DNA of 45,024 bases from Clostridia bacterium (GCA_017397765.1 JAFQIB010000063.1:1-45024); one strand, 5' to 3'. Shown: positions 8,590 through 17,330, numbered from the stretch's first letter. Notes: generated by a model not told the origin, from the letters alone. Program-made: numbers and translations.

Positions 8590-9294
8590 ATGCTGCGGCT
8601 TGCAATCGTGGACGACAATCCAAATGATTCTGCTGCCCTTCGTGCGCTGGTAGCAGACTATTTGATCAGAAATAACCACGCTCATGTCATCCAGGTGTTC
8701 AATGCGCCGATGGACTTTATCCGTTCCACCGAGAATCACGATATCGTCTTCATGGATATCCGCATGGATAAGCTGGATGGGATTGAAGTGGCCCGCATCA
8801 TGCGCAAAATCAACGCGGATACGGTGCTGGTGTTTGTCACCGCCATGGCGCAGCTGGCCATCAAGGGCTATGAGGTGGATGCGCTGGATTTCATCGTCAA
8901 GCCTGCCGATCAGGGCTCCATCAACTACGTTCTGGCCAAGGCGCTGACCCGGCTGGAGAACACCTCCTCCACCATTTTCGCCCTCAAGACCTCCGAAGGC
9001 ATCGTCAGCCTTTCCTCCAATGATATTACCTATGTGGAGGTCTTTGACCACAACCTGGCCTATCACACCACCAAGGGGATCTATGAGGTGCGCGGCCGCC
9101 TGTCCGACGTGATCCAGAAGCTCGATCAGAAGCGCTTCATCATGTGCAACCGCTCCTTTGTGGTCAACCTTCGCTATGTCTCCAGCGCCTGCAGCGAATA
9201 CCTGGTGGTGGACGGCAAGAAGATCTACATTTCCAAGTCCCATTCCAAGGAAATCATGAAGCATTTCTCCAACTTTTTAGGTGAAAATCTATGA
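8590..9294 (+). CDS. LytTR-family response regulator (AgrA-like)
   Basis: 234 residues. The receiver domain covers about residues 1-120: acidic pair D8-D9 in AIVDDN, phosphoacceptor D56 in VFMDIRMD, T84 and K104 (FIVKP). The LytTR DNA-binding domain covers about residues 130-228 and is recognisable from ITYVEVFDHNLAYHTTKG, RGRLSDVIQKL and FIMCNRSFVVNLRYV. LytTR regulators bind imperfect direct repeats upstream of target promoters. The start is ATG 8590 after GGGAGGAG; an in-frame ATG at 8566 lies before that site and inside the inverted repeat. Its stop overlaps the kinase start by 4 nt (ATGA), so the two are translationally coupled. The nearest likely targets are the flanking GH3 genes or the system's own promoter. 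Confidence 0.93.
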   Translation: MLRLAIVDDNPNDSAALRALVADYLIRNNHAHVIQVFNAPMDFIRSTENHDIVFMDIRMDKLDGIEVARIMRKINADTVLVFVTAMAQLAIKGYEVDALDFIVKPADQGSINYVLAKALTRLENTSSTIFALKTSEGIVSLSSNDITYVEVFDHNLAYHTTKGIYEVRGRLSDVIQKLDQKRFIMCNRSFVVNLRYVSSACSEYLVVDGKKIYISKSHSKEIMKHFSNFLGENL

Positions 9295-10625
9295 TAACAG
9301 ACCGCTGGTTTATTTCCGCCATAGATCATCGCATTTCCACTGCGCTGATCTTTTTTCTGCTGCTTCTGCTGATCGGCAACAAAAAGAAGCGCTCCCTGTT
9401 CCCGCTGCGGGCATCCCTTTCCCTGCTGGCCCTGTGCCTGGTCAGCTGGGTGCTTCGCACGGTGACGGATACCTATCTGACCGGCATTGTCTGGCAGGGG
9501 GTGGGCTACTCCGTGCATCTGCTGGTGATGAGCCTGATGTACATGGTGGCTTACGGCCTGTGCTATCATGCCACGACAGTCGAGCTGGTTTATGTGGATC
9601 TGCTGGCACAGACCATATACAAGCTGGCCTGGAACACCTTCAAGGTGTTTGCCTCCGCCGCGAGCCTGCTGCTCCGCCAGCCGCTCTGGTCGTCCTACAG
9701 CATCATGGGCTCACTCGTTTCCTACCTGACCTATGCACTGGTCTGCTTTCTGTGCTGCGCGCTGCATCATCGGATCATCAAAAAGCTGCCGGATGAGTCC
9801 AACCTGACCCCCATGATCACCTCCTTCGCCGCCTTCCTGTTCTGCCAGATCGTGCTGGAGTTCTGCGGCCGCGTTTTCACCGCTGACGCTTCAGCGCTGT
9901 TTCTGTATTACCTCTGCTCCCTCCTGTATTCCACCATCACCTACGTCGTTCTGCTGGTGATCTCCCAGCTGGCCTATTACCGGCGAAACAGCGAGGATAT
10001 GCAGAATTTCATCCAGAACAAGATGCAGTATTATCAGATGAGCCGCGACGGCATCACCTCCCTGCAGATTAAATGCCATGACCTCAAGCACCAGATTGCT
10101 GCCATCCGCACCAAGACGGAGAAGGAGAACTTCGACAAGTACCTGGACCGCCTGGAGGATTCCATCATCGAATACGGCACCGTGGTTGAGTGCGGCAATG
10201 AAACCATCAATGTGGTGCTGACGGAAAAGAACATCCTCTGCTCCACCTGCGGCGTCAAATTCTCCTATATCCTTGACGGCTCACTGTTTGATTTCATGAC
10301 CGAAATGGAGATCTATTCCCTCTTCGGCAACGCGCTGGACAATGCCCTGGAAAGCTGCTCCAAGGTCACCGTTCCCGAAAAGCGCGTGATCTCCCTCAAG
10401 GCCGCAGCTCGCGGCGATCTGGTCGTGCTGCATGTGGAAAATTGCTTTGAGGAACCCTTCAAGATGGTCAACGGCCTGCCCCAGACCACCAAGAAGGGTT
10501 CTGGCCACGGCTTCGGTCTGCGCTCCATCCAGAATATCGCAGAAAAGTACGATGGCGTTGTGTCCGTCCAGACCGACGGAGACCTGTTCAAGCTGACCGT
10601 CCTGATGCGCCCCGCCAGGGACTGA
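9291..10625 (+). CDS. GHKL sensor histidine kinase (AgrC-like)
   Basis: 444 residues. The first ~225 residues form about six membrane helices with little extracellular loop, as in AgrC-type kinases that read peptides or small ligands in the membrane. The cytoplasmic part starts near residue 228 (YYRRNSEDMQNFIQNKMQYYQMS); the dimerisation box is HDLKHQIAAI with phosphoacceptor H263. The GHKL ATPase domain shows the N box LFGNALDNALESC and the G box GSGHGFGLRSIQNIAEKYDG near residue 405. It partners the response regulator just upstream. No AgrB protease or AgrD prepeptide gene is visible beside it, so the signal is unknown; a sugar-related cue is possible given the flanking GH3 genes. Confidence 0.92.
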   Translation: MITDRWFISAIDHRISTALIFFLLLLLIGNKKKRSLFPLRASLSLLALCLVSWVLRTVTDTYLTGIVWQGVGYSVHLLVMSLMYMVAYGLCYHATTVELVYVDLLAQTIYKLAWNTFKVFASAASLLLRQPLWSSYSIMGSLVSYLTYALVCFLCCALHHRIIKKLPDESNLTPMITSFAAFLFCQIVLEFCGRVFTADASALFLYYLCSLLYSTITYVVLLVISQLAYYRRNSEDMQNFIQNKMQYYQMSRDGITSLQIKCHDLKHQIAAIRTKTEKENFDKYLDRLEDSIIEYGTVVECGNETINVVLTEKNILCSTCGVKFSYILDGSLFDFMTEMEIYSLFGNALDNALESCSKVTVPEKRVISLKAAARGDLVVLHVENCFEEPFKMVNGLPQTTKKGSGHGFGLRSIQNIAEKYDGVVSVQTDGDLFKLTVLMRPARD

Positions 10626-10683
10626 TGCGGTTTTTCTGCCGCCTTTTTCTTCCAGTTGCTGCACATTACACTCGTTTTTCAAC

Positions 10684-10740
10684 ACCGGGACCTGCATTCA
10701 CGGCGGATTTTTGCCGTAAATGCGCGCCCCGGTATTTTAT
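10684..10740 (+). terminator. Long hairpin terminator after the sensor kinase
   Basis: The outer stem is ACCGGG (10684-10689) with CCCGGT (10728-10733). The inner stem is GCATT+ACGGC (10694-10704) with GCCGT+AATGC (10713-10723), with one 1x1 mismatch. The tail is ATTTTAT. A weaker GC-poor hairpin with a T tract lies earlier, at about 10627-10655. Confidence 0.65.
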
Positions 10741-10771
10741 CGCCTGCAATCGAATCGTTCAAGGAAAACCC

Positions 10772-10800
10772 TTTCCAATCTGGGCAGATTATGCTATAAT
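10772..10800 (+). promoter_or_regulatory. Strong candidate promoter of the secreted GH3 gene
   Basis: TTTCCA (10772-10777), 17-nt spacer, consensus TATAAT (10795-10800) with an extended -10 TG at 10792-10793. The leader to ATG 10875 would be about 68 nt. This is the best -10 in the window. Confidence 0.75.
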
Positions 10801-10874
10801 ATTGACAGGTTAGCGGACTGGCTGCGCGCGCTGCTCCGCTGAACAAAATTTCATATTAAGTGAGGAGATTGCAC

Positions 10875-13262
10875 ATGAAGCGGTTTCTGAGCCTGGCCAT
10901 CGCCCTGATGATGGTCCTGACCATGGTTCCCGCAATGGCCGAGGGCGTTGAGTACATTCCCGCTCCCTACACCCTGGCTGAAGGCGAGAACATTTTCGAC
11001 ATCTACCTTGAGCCCAAGGTCTACGCCAACGGCGAAGGCGAGCCCACCATCGGCGTCACCACCGTCGGCGTGCTGAAGGTTGACGGCAAGTACTTCAAGG
11101 ACTCCAACAACAACCAGCAGCTGGATACCTTTGAAGACTGGCGCCTGCCCGCTGAAGAGCGTGCCAATGCCATCGTTGCTACCCTGACCACTGAGCAGAT
11201 GTCTCAGTTCATCTTCAACAACCTGATGTGCAACCCCGTCGTCAAGACCCTGGCTGAAGCCAAGAAGGAAGACGGCACCATCGATCCCCAGAAGATCGTG
11301 AAGCACTCCGGTGATGCCGCTGCTGTCGGCGGTGATACCATCCCCGGCGCCCCCAAGGGCATGGTCATGAGCGGCTTCTCTGCTCCCGACGATGCTGCGA
11401 TCCTGAACCTGGGTCTGCGTCACGCTGTGTACCGCGGCAACATGGGCTATGACGCCTCCGTCGTGGCGCTGCTGAACAACGTCGGCAACCAGTACGCTGA
11501 GTACGCCGGCGTCGTGCGCGGCGAGACCGTGCTGCCCTGGACCCTGATCTCCAACCCCATCAGCTCCGGCTATGTGAACAACATGGCGCTGGCTGCTGCT
11601 GTCATGGGTGACGTTGCCAACGGCGGCGATTACTCCATGGTTGAAGAGTATGCCGAGATGGACCGTCAGATGTGGGTTGCCCAGGGCATCCGTCAGATGT
11701 ACGGCCCCCAGATCGACCTGTCCTCCGATCCCCGCTGGGCCCGTAACTCCGGCACCTACGGCGAGGTGCCCGAGGTCGTCGCCGGCATCACCACCGCTCT
11801 GGTTTCCGGCTATCAGCAGGGCACCGAGGGCGTGAAGCTGGAAGGCGTCTCCCTGTCCATCAAGCACTTCCCCGGCGACGGCGCGGCTGAGAACGGCTAC
11901 GAGTCCCACACCTATCAGGGCCAGTGGCGTATCTACACCACCCCCGGCTCCCTGGAGAAGTACCAGCTGCCCGGCTTCCAGGCCGCTTGCGACGCTGGCG
12001 TTTCCTCCATCATGCCCTGCTACTCCCGCGACACCACCGATCCCCGCTCCGTGGATCAGACCTACCGCGGCGTTGTGATCCCCGCCGACCAGGTTGGTTC
12101 CGCTTACTCCGAGACCATGATGCAGACCCTGCTGACCGAGGCCATGGGCTTCAAGGGCTTCATCAACACCGACTCCGGCATCCTGGAGACCCAGACCTTC
12201 GGCGTTGAGACCCTGACCATGCCCGAGCGTTATGCCAAGCTGATCAACAACGGTGTTGGCGCCATCGGCGCTGGCTTCCAGTACGCTGAAGTGCTGGCCG
12301 CCATCGACCAGGGCATCCTGACCGTTGAGCAGCTGGGCAAGGTCGCCGCTTCCCGCCTGTGGCGTGAAATCGACCAGGGCCGTATCGACAACCCCTACAC
12401 CGATCCCGCCAACGCTGACGCTGTCCGCGCTGCGAACACCACCGGCGAGGCCGCCGAGAAGATCTACACTTCTCAGCTGAAGTCCGTTGTTCTGCTGAAG
12501 AACAAGGGCAACGTCCTGCCCCTGAACGACACCACCAAGAAGGTCGCCATCGTTTCTCTGTCCGGCACCGGCTCCAACGATGCTACCGTTGCTACCCTGA
12601 AGGCCGAGTTCGAGGCCAAGGGCTTCATCGTTGTCGAGGATACCGACGATGCTGACATCGCCTACATCGACATCCAGCCCAAGTACAACGGCACCACCGG
12701 CTCCAACACCGCCATGGGCGTCATCGACCTGGTGGAAGGCCTGGATGTGCCCGCTGTTGTGACCGACGCGCTGCGTCGCGACGGCGTGCGTCACGGCTCT
12801 CAGATTCCCACCGGTGAAGAGACTGAAGTCACCACCGTTGAGGACATCAAGGACGTGAAGAAGATCGCCGAGGATATGCACGAGAAGGGCGGCGTCGTGA
12901 TCGCTGCGATCAAGGTTACCCAGCCCTGGATCCTGACCAACGTTGAGCCCCATGTGGATGGCCTGATTGCCCAGTTCGGCGTGCCCGAGAAGGCTCAGGT
13001 TGCCGTTGTGACCGGCGAGTACAAGCCCACCGGCAAGCTGCCCATCACCATGGTTTCCTGCAACGAAGTCATCGCTACCAACTGGGAGTACCTGGAGGAC
13101 GGCCGCATCTACGAGATCTGCGTGTCCCCCAACGATGTGCCCGGCTATGACAAGGATCAGTACATCGATCCCGCCATCCTGGAGAACGTCCCCGGCAAGT
13201 CCTACGCTTACTGCGATTCCGAGGGCAACTACTACCGTGCCTGGTTCGGCCTGAGCTACTAA
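10875..13262 (+). CDS. Secreted GH3 beta-glucosidase-type enzyme, normal domain order
   Basis: 795 residues with a signal peptide MKRFLSLAIALMMVLTMVPAMA and probable cleavage after AMA. The GH3 barrel domain is followed by the alpha/beta sandwich domain: KH at K330-H331 in IKHFPGDG, nucleophile D433 in GFINTDSG, then VVLLKNKGNVLPL near residue 540 opening the second domain. There is no fibronectin III domain, and GTGSNDATVATLKAEFEAKG is part of the sandwich domain. No lipobox, membrane helix or cell-wall anchor is visible, so it should be released or held non-covalently. The start is ATG 10875 after GTGAGGAG; an in-frame ATG at 10860 precedes that site. A strong extended -10 promoter lies upstream and a UUCG terminator downstream, so it forms its own unit next to the two-component system. 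Confidence 0.9.
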   Translation: MKRFLSLAIALMMVLTMVPAMAEGVEYIPAPYTLAEGENIFDIYLEPKVYANGEGEPTIGVTTVGVLKVDGKYFKDSNNNQQLDTFEDWRLPAEERANAIVATLTTEQMSQFIFNNLMCNPVVKTLAEAKKEDGTIDPQKIVKHSGDAAAVGGDTIPGAPKGMVMSGFSAPDDAAILNLGLRHAVYRGNMGYDASVVALLNNVGNQYAEYAGVVRGETVLPWTLISNPISSGYVNNMALAAAVMGDVANGGDYSMVEEYAEMDRQMWVAQGIRQMYGPQIDLSSDPRWARNSGTYGEVPEVVAGITTALVSGYQQGTEGVKLEGVSLSIKHFPGDGAAENGYESHTYQGQWRIYTTPGSLEKYQLPGFQAACDAGVSSIMPCYSRDTTDPRSVDQTYRGVVIPADQVGSAYSETMMQTLLTEAMGFKGFINTDSGILETQTFGVETLTMPERYAKLINNGVGAIGAGFQYAEVLAAIDQGILTVEQLGKVAASRLWREIDQGRIDNPYTDPANADAVRAANTTGEAAEKIYTSQLKSVVLLKNKGNVLPLNDTTKKVAIVSLSGTGSNDATVATLKAEFEAKGFIVVEDTDDADIAYIDIQPKYNGTTGSNTAMGVIDLVEGLDVPAVVTDALRRDGVRHGSQIPTGEETEVTTVEDIKDVKKIAEDMHEKGGVVIAAIKVTQPWILTNVEPHVDGLIAQFGVPEKAQVAVVTGEYKPTGKLPITMVSCNEVIATNWEYLEDGRIYEICVSPNDVPGYDKDQYIDPAILENVPGKSYAYCDSEGNYYRAWFGLSY

Positions 13263-13282
13263 TCAGCACGATCACAGGGACA

Positions 13283-13310
13283 GCCTGACCGGTTCGCCGG
13301 TCAGGCTTCC
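13283..13310 (+). terminator. Rho-independent terminator with UUCG loop
   Basis: A 10-bp stem GCCTGACCGG (13283-13292) with CCGGTCAGGC (13297-13306), the very stable TTCG loop, and tail TTCCCTCC. It lies 20 nt after the GH3 stop codon. Confidence 0.8.
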
Positions 13311-13337
13311 CTCCCCCGTAACTCCATATGGGTAGAT

Positions 13338-13400
13338 GCGCCAGGGGTTGCCAGCGCGAGCCGAAGCAATTCGGTTGGCTGCCCCTGGCGCCTTCTTTCT
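13338..13400 (+). terminator. Second, longer terminator-like hairpin with a GCAA loop
   Basis: The outer 10-bp stem is GCGCCAGGGG (13338-13347) with CCCCTGGCGC (13382-13391). Inner segments GCCA/TGGC and CCGAA/TTCGG are separated by a bulge, and a GCAA tetraloop closes the structure. The tail CTTCTTTCTC is pyrimidine-rich. It may back up the preceding terminator or act as a leader structure of the foldase gene. Confidence 0.5.
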
Positions 13401-13411
13401 CAGATCTATGC

Positions 13412-13441
13412 GCGTAGGCTCCCACGGTTCGGAGCCTACGC
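13412..13441 (+). other. 11-bp perfect hairpin in the leader of the foldase gene
   Basis: GCGTAGGCTCC (13412-13422) pairs with 13431-13441 around an 8-nt loop, 35 nt before ATG 13477. There is no T tract. With no clear promoter between 13263 and 13476, this may be a processing or stability element; the function is unknown. Confidence 0.45.
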
Positions 13442-13476
13442 CCGTACACCTGAGATCATCTGAGAGGTGCTGTCAC

Positions 13477-14583
13477 ATGAAACGTATTCTTTCCCTCCTG
13501 ATCGCGCTGCTGCTCTTCCCTGCCGCCCTGGCTGAGCCGGTGCAGGACACCGTCATCGCCACCGTCAACGGCGAGGCGCTCTGGGCCAGCGAGTATACCG
13601 CCATCGAATCCGCATACCTGTATCAGTATGAGTCTGCCGGCGTGAATCTGACAGATCCGGCCATCTATGCTTCCCTGCAAGATCTTGCCATCACCTATGC
13701 CATCGAGCAGATGCTGGTCAGGCAGGACATGGAAGCCCAGGGCTGCTATCAGTTTGACGAAGCGACCGAAGCCTGGTTCAACGATATGGGCAAGGCCGCC
13801 TATGAAAACAGCCTTTTGCAGGTCCGCGAAGCCATGCGCACAGAAACCTCCACAGCGGATGAGCTGGAGGTTTACGCCCTGGCCTATGCGGAGATGCTCG
13901 GCGTGACAGAGCAGACCTATGTGGATTTCTACCGGGATCAGTACGCCTCCGCCAATTACTATCAGTGGCTGATCCGCGACAATCCGATCACCGAGGAACA
14001 GATCCTGACCGATTACCAGGCCCGCGTCGCCCAGAGCCAGGCACTGTACGAGCAGGATATTCCTGCCTTTGAGGCTGCCATGAGCAACGGCGGCGACGTC
14101 TGGTATAAGCCTGCCGGATACCGCAGCGTTCTGCAGATCCTCCTGCCCGCCCAGGGCGACAGCGAGGAAGCCCGGCTGGCCAGCGTCCAGCCCACGCTGG
14201 ATACGATCAATACCGCGCTGGCACAGGGTGAGTCCTTCCAGACGCTGATCTCCCTGTATGGCGCAGATCAGAACTTCTCCGATCCTGCCTTCATGACCAC
14301 CGGCTATCAGGTGCACAGGGATTCCGTCATCTGGGACGAGGTCTTCGTCAACGCTGCCTTCAGCCCGGAAATGGCCGCGCCCGGCTGCGTCAGCAAGCCC
14401 TTCGTCAGCAATCTGGGGGTGCATGTGCTGTACTATCTGGCGGACGCTTCCTCCGGCCCGGTTGAAATGACCGACGAGGTGCACGATCTGATCGCTTCCC
14501 TGCTTTACACCGCTCGGTATACGGAAGCGCAGAAGGCCCGTATCGACGCGCTGGCCGCCGCCGCAGAGATCGTCATCCATTAA
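13477..14583 (+). CDS. Secreted SurA/PrsA-like peptidyl-prolyl isomerase (foldase)
   Basis: 368 residues with signal peptide MKRILSLLIALLLFPAALA. A SurA_N-type helical domain begins with VIATVNGEALWASEYTAIESAYLYQY and runs to about residue 200 (TEEQILTDYQARVAQSQALYEQ). The parvulin (PPIC) domain lies at about residues 210-335: VLQILLP, AQGESFQTLISLYGADQ, FVNAAFSP and FVSNLGVHVLYYL match its strands and the conserved G-x-H near the end. Proteins of this type help secreted proteins fold outside the membrane, which suits a cluster full of exported hydrolases. Unlike Bacillus PrsA, no lipobox cysteine is present. The start is ATG 13477 after GAGAGGTG. Its operon status is unclear because a terminator separates it from the GH3 gene and no promoter is obvious. 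Confidence 0.82.
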   Translation: MKRILSLLIALLLFPAALAEPVQDTVIATVNGEALWASEYTAIESAYLYQYESAGVNLTDPAIYASLQDLAITYAIEQMLVRQDMEAQGCYQFDEATEAWFNDMGKAAYENSLLQVREAMRTETSTADELEVYALAYAEMLGVTEQTYVDFYRDQYASANYYQWLIRDNPITEEQILTDYQARVAQSQALYEQDIPAFEAAMSNGGDVWYKPAGYRSVLQILLPAQGDSEEARLASVQPTLDTINTALAQGESFQTLISLYGADQNFSDPAFMTTGYQVHRDSVIWDEVFVNAAFSPEMAAPGCVSKPFVSNLGVHVLYYLADASSGPVEMTDEVHDLIASLLYTARYTEAQKARIDALAAAAEIVIH

Positions 14584-14609
14584 TCAGCCGCCCAGTGTGC
14601 TTACCCAGC

Positions 14610-14722
14610 CCCTGCAAACGATGCCCGTTTCAACGCAGGGAGTCGGCATGAGAATTTGCAATGAACGGATTGCAAAGGAAAACAGCAAGCAGCGCCTGTA
14701 CCCGATTGGGACAGGCGCTTTC
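14610..14722 (+). terminator. Three successive hairpins after the foldase gene, the last terminator-like
   Basis: Hairpin 1 (14610-14640) is CCCTGC+AAACG with CGTTT+GCAGGG. Hairpin 2 (14655-14676) is TTTGCAAT with ATTGCAAA around a 6-nt loop. Hairpin 3 (14692-14718) is GCGCCTGT with ACAGGCGC plus an inner CCC/GGG, and is followed by TTTC. Only the third resembles a terminator. The rest of 14584-14936 holds just the convergent terminator at 14853. Confidence 0.55.
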
Positions 14723-14852
14723 AAATGCTTCAAACAGCGCTTCTGAAGGGCTGTGCGACGGTTTGTAATCCGGCTTGATGATCTGCCGTTCAGCCTGTCA
14801 GAAGACCTTCCAGGCCCCTTTACGGCCCTGCAATCCACCGCCGGACAGATAA

Positions 14853-14889
14853 CAGCCCCGCCATCCGATGCTGACAGATGGCGGGGCTG
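14853..14889 (-). terminator. Rho-independent terminator of the SH3-repeat gene
   Basis: A 13-bp perfect stem CAGCCCCGCCATC (14853-14865) with 14877-14889 around an 11-nt loop. On the minus strand it is followed by TTATCTGTC. It lies 47 nt past the stop codon at 14937. Confidence 0.75.
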
Positions 14890-14936
14890 CTGTATTCAAG
14901 CTTTCTGTCGTGTTGTTCGCTCTCCGGCGCCGGCGA

Positions 14937-16946
14937 TTATTCCGTCACAGGGGCCGAGATCTTGCTTGTGGCGCTGCCGAAGGTGCCGTTGGCGCCCTCC
15001 GCCCAGACATAGAGCGTATGGCCGACATCCTCCGCGCGGACGGTGTAGTAGCCGGTGGTGGACAGCACCTTGTCGTCATCGCGGTACCAGGTATAGGTCG
15101 CAGATGCATTCTGGGGCGCAAGGGTCACATACAGCACCTGGCCGACGGTCGGCGTGGTATCGCTGAGGGTCACGCTGTCAACGCGGACGGTCGTGTTCAC
15201 TGCCGGCTGCACCGCGCTGGTCAGGCTGCTGACCACGGAGCCGGAGGTGCTGCCTGTGCCGTTGGCGTAAACGTAGATGCTGCTGCCCACATCATCCGCC
15301 GCTACGGTATAGGTATCGCCGTAGCCCAGGATATGGCCCGCAGAGCTGCGCCAGGTCAGGCCTGCCGTCGCGCCTGCCGGAGACAGGCTGACCCGCAGGG
15401 TATCGCCCACGGTGGGGGTGGTATTGCTGATGGACACGCCCTGCAGCACGATATTGGCGCTTGCTGCCTGGGTGACCGCCGCCGTCTGTGCGGAGGTTAC
15501 GTCGCCGGTGGTTTCGCCGGTACCGTCCGCCCAGGCATAGAGCTTGTAGCCCACATCGCCGGACTTGACCGTGTAGGTCGTGCCGCTGCCGACGAATACG
15601 CCGTTATCCCGGAACCAGGACACCGTCGCCGTTGCACCGGCGGGAGACAGCGTGGCAGTCAGCGTCTGCCCGACCACGGGTGTCGTATCGTTGATGGCCA
15701 CGTTCTTGAGCTGATACACGCGGGACACATAGCTCTGTGCAATGCTGACCCAGCCGGAGACATCCGTCCCCGAGGTGCCGCCTACGCCGGTGATGCTGAC
15801 ACGGATCGCCGTGCCCGCATCGCTTTCCTTTACCTTGTAGCTGCTGCCGGTACCCACGCACACGCCCTCGTCGTTGATCCACTGATAAGCCACGATCGCG
15901 CCATAGGGGCTGACCTGAGTCTTCAGCGTATCACCCGGCTTGGCGGTGGCAGCACTCACCTTCACGGAAAGTGCCTCGCTCTCCGGCCTGGAGGTGGTGA
16001 GGAACTTGGTCATCATATAGCCGGTATTGGCGCCGACGCGGATTCTGCACCAGCTGGAGCCATACTCCAGCACCGTCACCTGGGTACCGACGCTGTAGGT
16101 CGCCAGCGTGGGATACAGCGTGCCCGCGCCCAGGCGGAGGCGCACGCCCTTGCCGTTCTCGCTGGTGACATAGGCGGTATAGCTGGCCGTGCTGCCGCTG
16201 GAGCTGCCAGGCTTCACCGTGGACAGGAATTCCGTCATCATGTAGCCGTCCACACCGTTGATCTGCACCGCACACCAGGTGCTGCCATAGCTGGTCACCT
16301 TGACCCGCTGGCCCACGCTGTAGCTGGCAATGGCGGAATAGGACTTGGACGGGCCGGAGCGCATCACGACCGTTTTGCCGTTGCCGCTGACCACATAGGC
16401 GGTATAGCCCGCAGTGCTGCTGCTGCCTGAAGAGCTGCCGGAGGAGCTCGCGCTGGTGTCAATGAACTGATTCATCATATAGCCAACGCGGCCATTGATA
16501 CGGATCTTGGACCAGCTGTCGCCGGTGGTCAGGATGGTCAGCGGCGTGCCCACTGCATAGGATGCAATGATCGCATGCAGCGTGGAGGGGCCGGAGCGCA
16601 GGCGAACGGACTTGCCGTTGGCGCTCTTGACACAGGCTGCCGTATTCTCCTCCAGCTGACCGCCGGTGATGGAGCCGGTGATGGTCAGGTAGTTGGAATG
16701 CATGTAGCCGGTCTTGCCGTCCGGCGTCAGCACATGATACCAGGAGCCGGAGCCGCCCAGGATCGTCACGCTGGTGCCGGTAAAATAAGCAGAAATGGTT
16801 TCCGACTCCGAGGACGCACCGGCGCGCAGGCGCAGCCAGCCGCCCTTCACCGTGGCCGTTGCATAGCCGTCTGCATGGGCTGCAGGCACTGCCAGCAGCG
16901 TCAGCACGATGGCCAGGGTCAGGAGCATTGCAGTCAATCGCTTCAT
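14937..16946 (-). CDS. Secreted multi-domain protein: four bacterial SH3 domains and four Ig-like repeats
   Basis: 669 residues with signal peptide MKRLTAMLLTLAIVLTLLAVPAAHA. Four SH3_3-type repeats occupy about residues 27-325; each has the hallmark V-x-L-R-x-G followed by a W-x-K/R-I/V core and GYM (WLRLRAGASSES; VRLRSGPSTLHA; VVMRSGPSKSYS; VRLRLGAGTLYP). Serine/glycine linkers separate them. Four Ig-like repeats of about 80 residues fill the rest, each with a D/N-T-T-P-x-V-G-x-x-L opening, an x-W tryptophan and a Y-T-V near the end. Bacterial SH3 domains usually bind peptidoglycan, so a cell-wall-bound adhesin or scaffold is likely. No enzyme domain, sortase signal or SLH domain is seen. 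The start is ATG 16946 after GGGGAGG; no convincing promoter is visible. Confidence 0.85.
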   Translation of the reverse strand: MKRLTAMLLTLAIVLTLLAVPAAHADGYATATVKGGWLRLRAGASSESETISAYFTGTSVTILGGSGSWYHVLTPDGKTGYMHSNYLTITGSITGGQLEENTAACVKSANGKSVRLRSGPSTLHAIIASYAVGTPLTILTTGDSWSKIRINGRVGYMMNQFIDTSASSSGSSSGSSSTAGYTAYVVSGNGKTVVMRSGPSKSYSAIASYSVGQRVKVTSYGSTWCAVQINGVDGYMMTEFLSTVKPGSSSGSTASYTAYVTSENGKGVRLRLGAGTLYPTLATYSVGTQVTVLEYGSSWCRIRVGANTGYMMTKFLTTSRPESEALSVKVSAATAKPGDTLKTQVSPYGAIVAYQWINDEGVCVGTGSSYKVKESDAGTAIRVSITGVGGTSGTDVSGWVSIAQSYVSRVYQLKNVAINDTTPVVGQTLTATLSPAGATATVSWFRDNGVFVGSGTTYTVKSGDVGYKLYAWADGTGETTGDVTSAQTAAVTQAASANIVLQGVSISNTTPTVGDTLRVSLSPAGATAGLTWRSSAGHILGYGDTYTVAADDVGSSIYVYANGTGSTSGSVVSSLTSAVQPAVNTTVRVDSVTLSDTTPTVGQVLYVTLAPQNASATYTWYRDDDKVLSTTGYYTVRAEDVGHTLYVWAEGANGTFGSATSKISAPVTE

Positions 16947-17170
16947 AATTCGTTACCTCCCCAAGGGGTTACTATCATATATTCGGACTTCCCCGCCCGC
17001 TTTCCTGCTTTTTGGGGCTATCCCTTTCGTATTTTGTCTGACACCCATATAACGGATGAGGCAGGGAATATCTTGCAGGAAAAGAAGATTTTCCAAAGAA
17101 AATCTCGGCAAAGAAAAAGGAGGAGGATATCCCCCCTCCCCAGACTGTCAAAAAACCTATGGGTGGCATT

Positions 17171-17235
17171 GGAGGGCTCGCAAGCCCTCCGATTTTAGAT
17201 CGAAAATCGGCGACACGCGCGGCGATTTTCGCGCG
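17171..17235. repeat. Series of three adjoining hairpins
   Basis: Hairpin 1 is GGAGGGCT (17171-17178) with AGCCCTCC (17183-17190), loop CGCA. Hairpin 2 is CGATTTT (17190-17196) with AAAATCG (17203-17209). Hairpin 3 is CGCGCG (17216-17221) with 17230-17235. The linker before the third, GGCGACA, partly resembles the AGCGACA linker of the three-hairpin repeat described at 30760 and 44170, but the stems are not alike. Confidence 0.55.
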
Positions 17236-17295
17236 ATTTTGCTTCGAGTTATTTTGTCAAGGGTGTTTTTCACATTTATCGCATAAAGCAGAAAG

Positions 17296-17330
17296 CCGGT
17301 GCTTTGCCGTTGATCGCAAACACCGGTTTT
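17296..17330 (-). terminator. Terminator at the end of the large carbohydrate operon
   Basis: CCGGTG (17296-17301) and TTTGC (17303-17307) pair with GCAAA+CACCGG (17316-17326) with one bulged C. T-rich sequence follows in both directions (TTTTCCTTTTT on plus, CTTTCTGCTTTATG on minus). It lies 56 nt past the esterase stop codon. Confidence 0.7.

Noticed and set aside
13404-13415. 12-nt match TACGCGCATAGA between 13404-13415 (minus) and 44164-44175 (plus)
   Set aside because: Many 12-nt matches are expected by chance in a window of this size, and the flanking sequence is unrelated.
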